Shown: piece after piece, positions 58,285-64,000 of the stretch
Layout of the letters: each line of letters begins with the position of its first letter
Numbering within the stretch: position 1 is the first letter of the stretch
From: Ectocarpus siliculosus
Lineage: Eukaryota; Sar; Phaeophyceae; Ectocarpales; Ectocarpaceae
NCBI GenBank assembly: GCA_000310025.1
Contig: FN649739.1
Coordinates: 347,592-411,591, forward strand
Length of the DNA stretch: 64,000 nt
Reading direction: 5' to 3'
The notes under the pieces: model-generated
Told to the model about the DNA's origin: nothing
Databases searched by the model: none
The model's input: the letters and a program-made list of their open reading frames with translations, nothing else
Position numbers and translations under genes: made by a program

Positions 58285-61200
58285 TCACGCAAGAGCCGCT
58301 CGCGTGTTCCGCTGTCCTCTCCGCAGGAACAGGGCTTCGATCTGCTCCAAGGACAGCCCCTTCGTCTCCGGCACCTGCGATCGGCGGGGGGGGCGGGGGT
58401 TGAAGGAGCTTCGTTCACTTTGACCGCATCATGTAGTAGTATATCGTTTCTTCGAGCAACAAGAGTATTTTGCCCTTTACGAGCGTACCAAGCGGTGTCT
58501 CTTTGAGCAATCGCAAAAATAATGACGGGCGGAGGTGCTACCCAGAGCAACGGTAACGGTAACGGTGACTCCGTGAGCCTCCCTCCGCAACAATGCCGAC
58601 GGACAGGACGCCGCCTTGGCATTTCCATCCAGAGCACCACGAACGGCGGCACCATCGCTCCCTGCATGCACGCCTAAACGTTCGGTATAGCATCCACACA
58701 CAGTCGGGGCTCCGATAGAAGAGGGTGTTGTGACCAAGGTCCACGACCCTCTTTTGTCGGAGCTCCCTGTTGTACCGGAACAAGAGGGTACCCAACTATT
58801 CTACAGCGGCTCGAGTCCATGGCAATCGATTCCGACCCCCTTTTATCGGAGTCCCCTCCTAGAGGGTACCCTCTTATGTAGGAGACACGACTGTACGTGT
58901 AGATATGAACAAGCAGCATATCTCACCCGGGTCTTGATGAAGTACAGCGAGTAGGCGTCAGCGACGGCGAAGATCGCGAACGTCCACGAGGATCCGAGGT
59001 CTTCCAGCATCGTCGGGAAAATGAAGGTCACGAGCAGGTTGAACCCGAAGTTGACCACCACCGCCACCGAGATGGCCTTGCCCCTGTCGAATGAATCATC
59101 GAACGAATGGATGCCAACCCAAACAGAGGAAACCAGAAAAGGAATCTCGTCGGTTGGACGCAGCATAAGAGGAGGGATCTCGTTTGTCGGACGCAAAACA
59201 AGAGGAGGAATCCCGGCGGTTGGACGCAAAACAAGAGGAGGAATCTCATCGGTTGGACGCAAAACAAGAAGAGGAATTCCGTTGCTGTTGTTTCTGAATC
59301 CTCTCTATATATATTCGTGTACCCGTCTTTTTCCCACACTATTAGTTGCAACAACAAAACCGGCGGTATTCTTTGTCATGTACCATCTCCGTCGTTCTTC
59401 TAGACGTCGGTCGAGACAACTCTCCCGTCACACCGGCGAGGGTCACACACGAGCACAACAAAACAAATATTTAGTAGAATCAAAACAATATTGGTATGCA
59501 CACTTCAGGCCGGGCGCTGAACTATCATCAACACCAACGGATCCTGGAATGTTTTCTGGGGCTTCTCAACGAGAACAGGGAAACGAACATCTCAAACAAC
59601 ACCGTAAATGACACAAGATAACACACACCCTGGACCGATTTTCAAATCTCGATTTCTCAACAACTGATATCGTCACAGTGCCAAAAACGTTGGCGTTAAC
59701 AACGTTAGTTTTATACTGGTAGACTTTTACCTGACATCCAAGGGGAAAATCTCCGAGATGATGAGCCACACCACCGGCCCGAACCCAACCTGCAAAGAAA
59801 TTAGACAAAACAAGAAATAAACATCACATTCGAGGTTAAGGAGAAAGAAGCAAGAGGGCGGAGACATCTCAGACAGACGAGCTTCGGTGGAACACAGGGG
59901 ACGACGACACGGAAGAAAAACGCGCACACGGGGAAAAAATGACAAAAATCAAACACCCAGTCCGTCCCAACGGCTGCGCCACCTTCACAAACTTTAACCT
60001 CTACCAGCGCAACCTGCGCCATGGCAACAACGACTACGCCACCACTAAACACCAGCACTATAATAGTTCTAATTCTTCATTCCGAAAGTACGAACCCGGC
60101 AAAAATGACCCACGAGAACCCCTTCCACCCACAAAAAATCAAATGGCAACACCACACCCTATGTGTTTAGCGCCGTCCGTGAGCGAGAGGAAATCACCCC
60201 TCCCCACCCCCACCCCCACCCCACCCCCCACCTGGTAACCGCCAATATACACGAACATCGCCGCGAGGATGCACGCCTTCTGGGTGTCGAGACCCGCTAC
60301 TCCGCAGCAGGTGCAGCCGCTGCTCGAGGAAGTGGAAGAGGAGGAGGTGCTGTCGCACGTGCAGCTCGTATCCCTTGGCAAAAAAAAAAAAAAGGTAAAA
60401 GTAGGGGAGGGGAGGGGAACGGGTTGTTGTTGTTGTTGTCGTTGTCTTTACATTCAACATCGTTCCGGCCGTCACTCAGTACCCCCTCGTAATTTTCGTA
60501 CTGGTCCAACTGACTGGGGCGCCTTCCGTGGCCACACGCCAACCACCCAGCGAGAGGGTACGTACACGGGGGTTGTGCACTAAATGACGCATTTTCCGCA
60601 TTTTTCTCAAGCCTGTTGGGTCGTCGACCGAGCACAACTTCCAGCGCAACAAACACCGTTACGTCGAGCCAAGGGCCCCCGAAATCGTTCGGCTGCTACT
60701 GCTCGAGGTATGCACGCGCCCAATTTCGACAATACTGGAAAAATCTCTAGGGTGTTCACGAACACGACGGGGGGGTCCGCAACAGGCAGGGCTTGTTATT
60801 ACTCACGTTCCTCCACTGCAGCGCCGCTCGGCCTGAGTTTCTATGCCGTTGACCCCAAAAACCTAAACATCTCCCTTTCTCCGTCTTGTCTTTCTGTCTC
60901 TCTGTCTGCCGATCTTTCTTATCTTGTCCGACCCAGTCTGAAATGTCTTGCCTTATCAAAGCCTGTCTCGCTTGTCAAATCTGTCCGTGTGTTTCTCTTG
61001 TCTGTATCGCCAATCTGTCTTGTCCCATAAAAGTCTACCTGCCAATCTGCCTGTCACATCGAAATTCGTGAAGCCCTCAGGGCTCACGGTAGGCCGTGGA
61101 CTCTTGGTGACATACAACACATTCTATACGCTCGTGGCAAGCTTCAGAGTCAAAACAATCCTGTTTCGTATTCTCATTGATATGATCTCCTTCTGCGTTT

Positions 61201-62250
61201 CGTACAGCGCACGCGGCCAGCAATACCTTTCGCCAACCTGTCGATCTGCCTTTCGACTGTCGTTTGCGTCTCACCATTCACACTTGTCGGAGTACGCGGA
61301 GCACGTGCTGTCGGTGGTGTAGTCGTTGCAGTCTTCCTCGCTCACGTAGTCGAACATGAAGGCAATGGTCAGGGCGATCAGGGCCAACAGCATCAGCATG
61401 CACCCGATGTTGAGCAGCTTCACCCTGCGAAAGCACAAGAGCCGTAGCGGGAGCGGTGACAGACAACAGACAACGACAAAACCGGTTGCTCGGACGAAAA
61501 AGAAACAACATCCATCAGTCTAGGGTTCGAAGCCTCTGACTGGGAAGGCAGGAAACCAACGAAACCAAGAAACGATGTAACCGCCATCAGGAGGAAGCCA
61601 ACAGATGATCAACGACCCTTATGCGCAGAATCAGCCAGCATTCCCGCACAGCTCTTGGCTCCCTTCTGTCCGTTCGTCCCGTACTGTTGGCAACAACCTC
61701 AAACCAACCTCAAGGACTACAACGTTCCATCCGTCCCCCGAGTCGACGCCAGAAACTGCACTCCTCCATTGCCGATCACTGCCTTTTGCGCCTCGGGAAC
61801 GCCCGACGTAAATACAACATTCGCCTTTGTCCTGACTACGTTGGCTGCTGCTGTGTTGACGGCACCCTACGTTCCTTCCATGGTTGAAGTCGTACTTCAC
61901 GATCTCTAAGCCCCAAAACAAGCAGGCAGGCCCCCGCCAAAAACAAAATCCACTACCCAAGCCAAAATTCGCCTCAAGATCTGTCTACTCTTGTAATTCC
62001 TCTGTCGAGCGGTGAATCCCGCCCAAAATCTGTTCGAAAAAGTGAGAGCAAAAAGAAAATCCGATTTTCCACAACAATGCCGGCTCTCGAATGTCCCCCC
62101 CCGGCAAAAAACACACAAACGTTCGAAACACTCCCAGAACGAAAAACAAAAATCATCCCAAAAAATAAAAATCGCCGCATCTCGAGTGTGCAGTCAGTCG
62201 CTGCTCTGACTCTTGCGCCTGCGGAGTGGCTACCGCAGTAGGTGTGTCTC

Positions 62251-62340
<90 letters not shown>

Positions 62341-62505
62341 TCTCTCCCTCTCTCTCTCTCACCTCCCGTGCTTGTCCACCGTGAACACGGCGCAGAGGGT
62401 GGCGACGAGCTTGAAGGCAGCGACAAGGACCGAAGCGCTGCTGTCCAGGCCGACGTCCTCGAAGATCGTGTCCGCGTAGTAGAGGACGCTGGGCTGACCG
62501 GTCAC
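58285..62505 (-). CDS. Sugar porter (MFS), vacuolar glucose transporter-like, C-terminal part
   Basis: Proton-coupled or facilitative sugar transport across a membrane is expected for this family. Six minus-strand exons join in phase: 62363-62505, 61275-61424, 60232-60373, 59731-59789, 58927-59083 and 58285-58374 (TGA). Visible motifs: VTGQPSVLYYADTIFEDVG, TVDKHGR (the D-x-x-GR loop), LLALIALTIAFMF, GFGPVVWLIISEIFPLDVR, GKAISVAVVVNFGFN and VPETKGLSLEQIEALF. The pattern is closest to plant VGT1/plastidic-type porters. Unusually, the loop between the LLALIALTIAFMF and ILAAMFVYIGGYQ helices is about 60 residues long, with eight Cys and a poly-Ser stretch. About 214 residues are seen, so the N-terminal half (six helices) is missing. 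No convincing exon was found between 62506 and the window end. Confidence 0.92.
59150..59275 (+). repeat. 33-bp minisatellite in sugar porter intron
   Basis: Four units of GGTTGGACGCAAAACAAGAG plus GAGGAATC(T/C)C. It lies about 70-190 bp upstream (in gene sense) of the 59083 acceptor. Because 33 is a multiple of three, it creates an apparent RNP-rich ORF that is not real. Confidence 0.9.
62243..62360 (+). repeat. CT microsatellite at the sugar porter donor
   Basis: (CT)n of about 110 bp starting immediately inside the intron that follows exon 62363-62505. On the gene strand the donor reads GTGAGAGAGAGA. Confidence 0.97.
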
Positions 62506-63440
62506 CTGGGGTCACCGGATTATTTTTTTTTTGCAGGGAGTGCGAGTTGTTTAAGAAAAAGATTTCACGCTGTTGCATTTCTGTTGTTTGCAGGAAAAAA
62601 CAGAAACAAATAAGTGCACACCAGCACCAAAACAACATGTCACTGAAACACGTGCGTACGTCGCACCAAACTACTTTTGATTCCGGGCGATTCCTCTCGT
62701 CTTGGGGAAACAGTAGACCGTTCGCCATCGCGGGCGCTCGACAGAGGACGAAAGTACACCGCCTCCGCGTACGTTTTCCGTTCATCTATTCACCGGCACC
62801 ACCGCAGTTCCGCCATCAATAACACCCTGCTCAGACAAAATATACGCTGTGTGCCAAGTGGGCAGCACGCAGCTCGGCAACACCTAACGACCGATGCTTC
62901 TGTTCAATTTTACGGTTTCTTCCAGCACCCCGTCGATTAGTGGGACTTACGCTCAGGTTAGTGTTTTCTGTTTCGTTTTTCTGCGCAGTACCATGCCTTG
63001 GGTTTACGGAAAATGACGAAAGAAGCTCATCTGTTCTCCAGAAACAAGGACGAAAAAAGGTACAGAGGTGCCTGGGAAGGCCAGATCGACATCAATTCTA
63101 AAAGGCAGCCATCAACAAACCACGTCCAACAACGAGCGAGTCAAGATGCTGGTAGGCTAAGACAACAACCTCTGGCAGTCAGGTAGACACGCATCCAACG
63201 AACACAACTCCACCCCCTTCTTGATCTGCAAGGAATTGGCTCGTCGAGCTCTGCTCTGCACCGCCATTCCCTAGGAGTGTGGAGGGTCAGATTGATAAAA
63301 TCTTCAACAAAGACTGCACTGCTGCGATGCATTTCTCAAGCAAGCAGCAGCTCTTTCCCCGGCCCTCCCGTCTTTTGCGTGTCTACGGATCCTCCCCCCC
63401 GGCTTCTGCGAATCTACGGATCCCCCCCCCTCCCCCCCCT
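62506..63440. other. No exon recognised (upstream of the sugar porter exons)
   Basis: This is where preceding exons of the transporter should lie on the minus strand. I looked for a segment ending LFQQ plus donor and for the PETKG-type motifs of the N-half, and found none. Either the intron is long or the gene is truncated. Confidence 0.5.
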
Positions 63441-64000
63441 CCCCCCCCCCGGTGTTTGCCATCGGGATTAGGTTTTCGTCGCTTGGCAACGACGTTGTAA
63501 AACAAGCCAATTCACTTCGTAAACTCGGCAACCAGGTTACCGTTTCTTTGTTTTTACCTCTGGTTATGTTTTTGGCGGTAACCATAATGGTGGTCGAGTA
63601 GATCATGTTGTGCGGGGTGGAGAACCCTCACTCCGGGCAACGGGGGATGATCGCACAACGTTGTGTTAAATTGGCCAAGCACCCTCGAGGCAGCTACACA
63701 GTGCTTACAACTGTCTCTGGAAGTGAAAGCACCAGAAAATAAATTATGTTATTGTGTCATACGCAGCTGTCATTCGTACGCAAGGAAGTAAGCACAAGAT
63801 GCCGAACACCCTTAGCAGGATGCAGCTCATCCTTCATGCGACTTGCCGAATACCTCACGGTGCTTCGCGCTTGGTGATGTGAGAGCCTGGTCCGGTGAGA
63901 ACCCGGCATGCTCCGTCCCGGCTTTGTAGGGATGCGAGGTCAATGGTCTAACGACTACGGCATGCACGACTATGAGTACACCCCCCCCCCCCCCCCCCCC
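63441..64000 (-). mobile_element. ~550-bp C-rich-ended repeat, third copy
   Basis: Same family and same orientation as 7145-7671: GGTGTTTGCCATCGGG after a C-run, GGTTTTCGTCGCTTGGC, GGCAACCAGGTTACCG, TAATGGTCTAACGACTAC-like end and TATGAGTACA followed by C to the end of the window. The window therefore ends inside, or at, the terminal C-run of this element. Confidence 0.75.

Noticed and set aside
59107-59403. ORF with repeated KRRN-GWTQN peptide
   Set aside because: It arises from the 33-bp minisatellite in an intron on the other strand; the period is a multiple of three, which keeps any frame open.
62213-62613. Long Leu/Ser or Arg/Glu-rich ORFs
   Set aside because: They are translations of the CT/GA microsatellite in the sugar porter intron.
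63141-63332. Upstream exon of the sugar porter
   Set aside because: The minus-strand ORF lacks any N-half sugar porter motif and has no donor in the phase required by the 62505 acceptor.

Overview
The window is nuclear DNA of a eukaryote with long GT-AG introns and many degenerate mobile elements. A stramenopile, most likely a brown alga, fits best. The reasons are 7TM-RGS receptor-like genes, a plant/algal-type sugar porter, and a Ty3-type polyprotein with an integrase tail of the style I associate with brown-algal and related stramenopile elements. The species cannot be fixed from the sequence alone.

The main content of about 1.2-56 kb is a direct tandem array of one gene family: a seven-transmembrane protein whose C-terminus is an RGS box (regulator of G-protein signalling). 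Copy A (exons 5547-10572) lacks its 5' exons and carries a 4-nt frameshift. Copy B (14013-22629) is the best-preserved copy. Copy C (24591-36697) has a 1-nt deletion in the RGS box and a decayed LINE in one intron. Copy D (48456-56013) is an old remnant of the three RGS exons with a frameshift and a stop. Exon lengths and splice phases agree exactly between A, B and C, so the model rests on comparison of the copies. An inverted fragment of the unit's 5' flank lies at 1256-1615, next to a 100-N gap.

The array has been repeatedly invaded. Because the copies can be aligned, several insertions can be read against an empty site: a short LTR retrotransposon with identical 353-bp LTRs and a 5-bp target duplication (14701-16606), a ~530-bp C-rich-ended repeat (7145-7671, with relatives at 25850-26379 and 63441-64000), and a LINE-like element with an RLE-type endonuclease (about 28.7-32.0 kb). 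A decayed Ty3-type element occupies 42.6-47.5 kb on the minus strand, and three copies of a tRNA-derived SINE lie at 39.1, 52.3 and 56.4 kb. Several unclassified repeat families are also present: CCCATGGG palindrome clusters, ~180-bp units in two opposed arrays, ~430-480-bp tandem units, and G-rich TTGGG arrays.

From 58.3 to 62.5 kb the minus strand encodes the C-terminal six exons of a sugar porter (MFS) resembling plant vacuolar glucose transporters. All phases join cleanly. Its 5' exons were not found before the window ends in a poly-C tract.

Functionally, the only genes with a clear product are the 7TM-RGS proteins (predicted membrane proteins that accelerate GTP hydrolysis on a G-alpha subunit) and the sugar porter. 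Most of the rest is mobile or repeat DNA.
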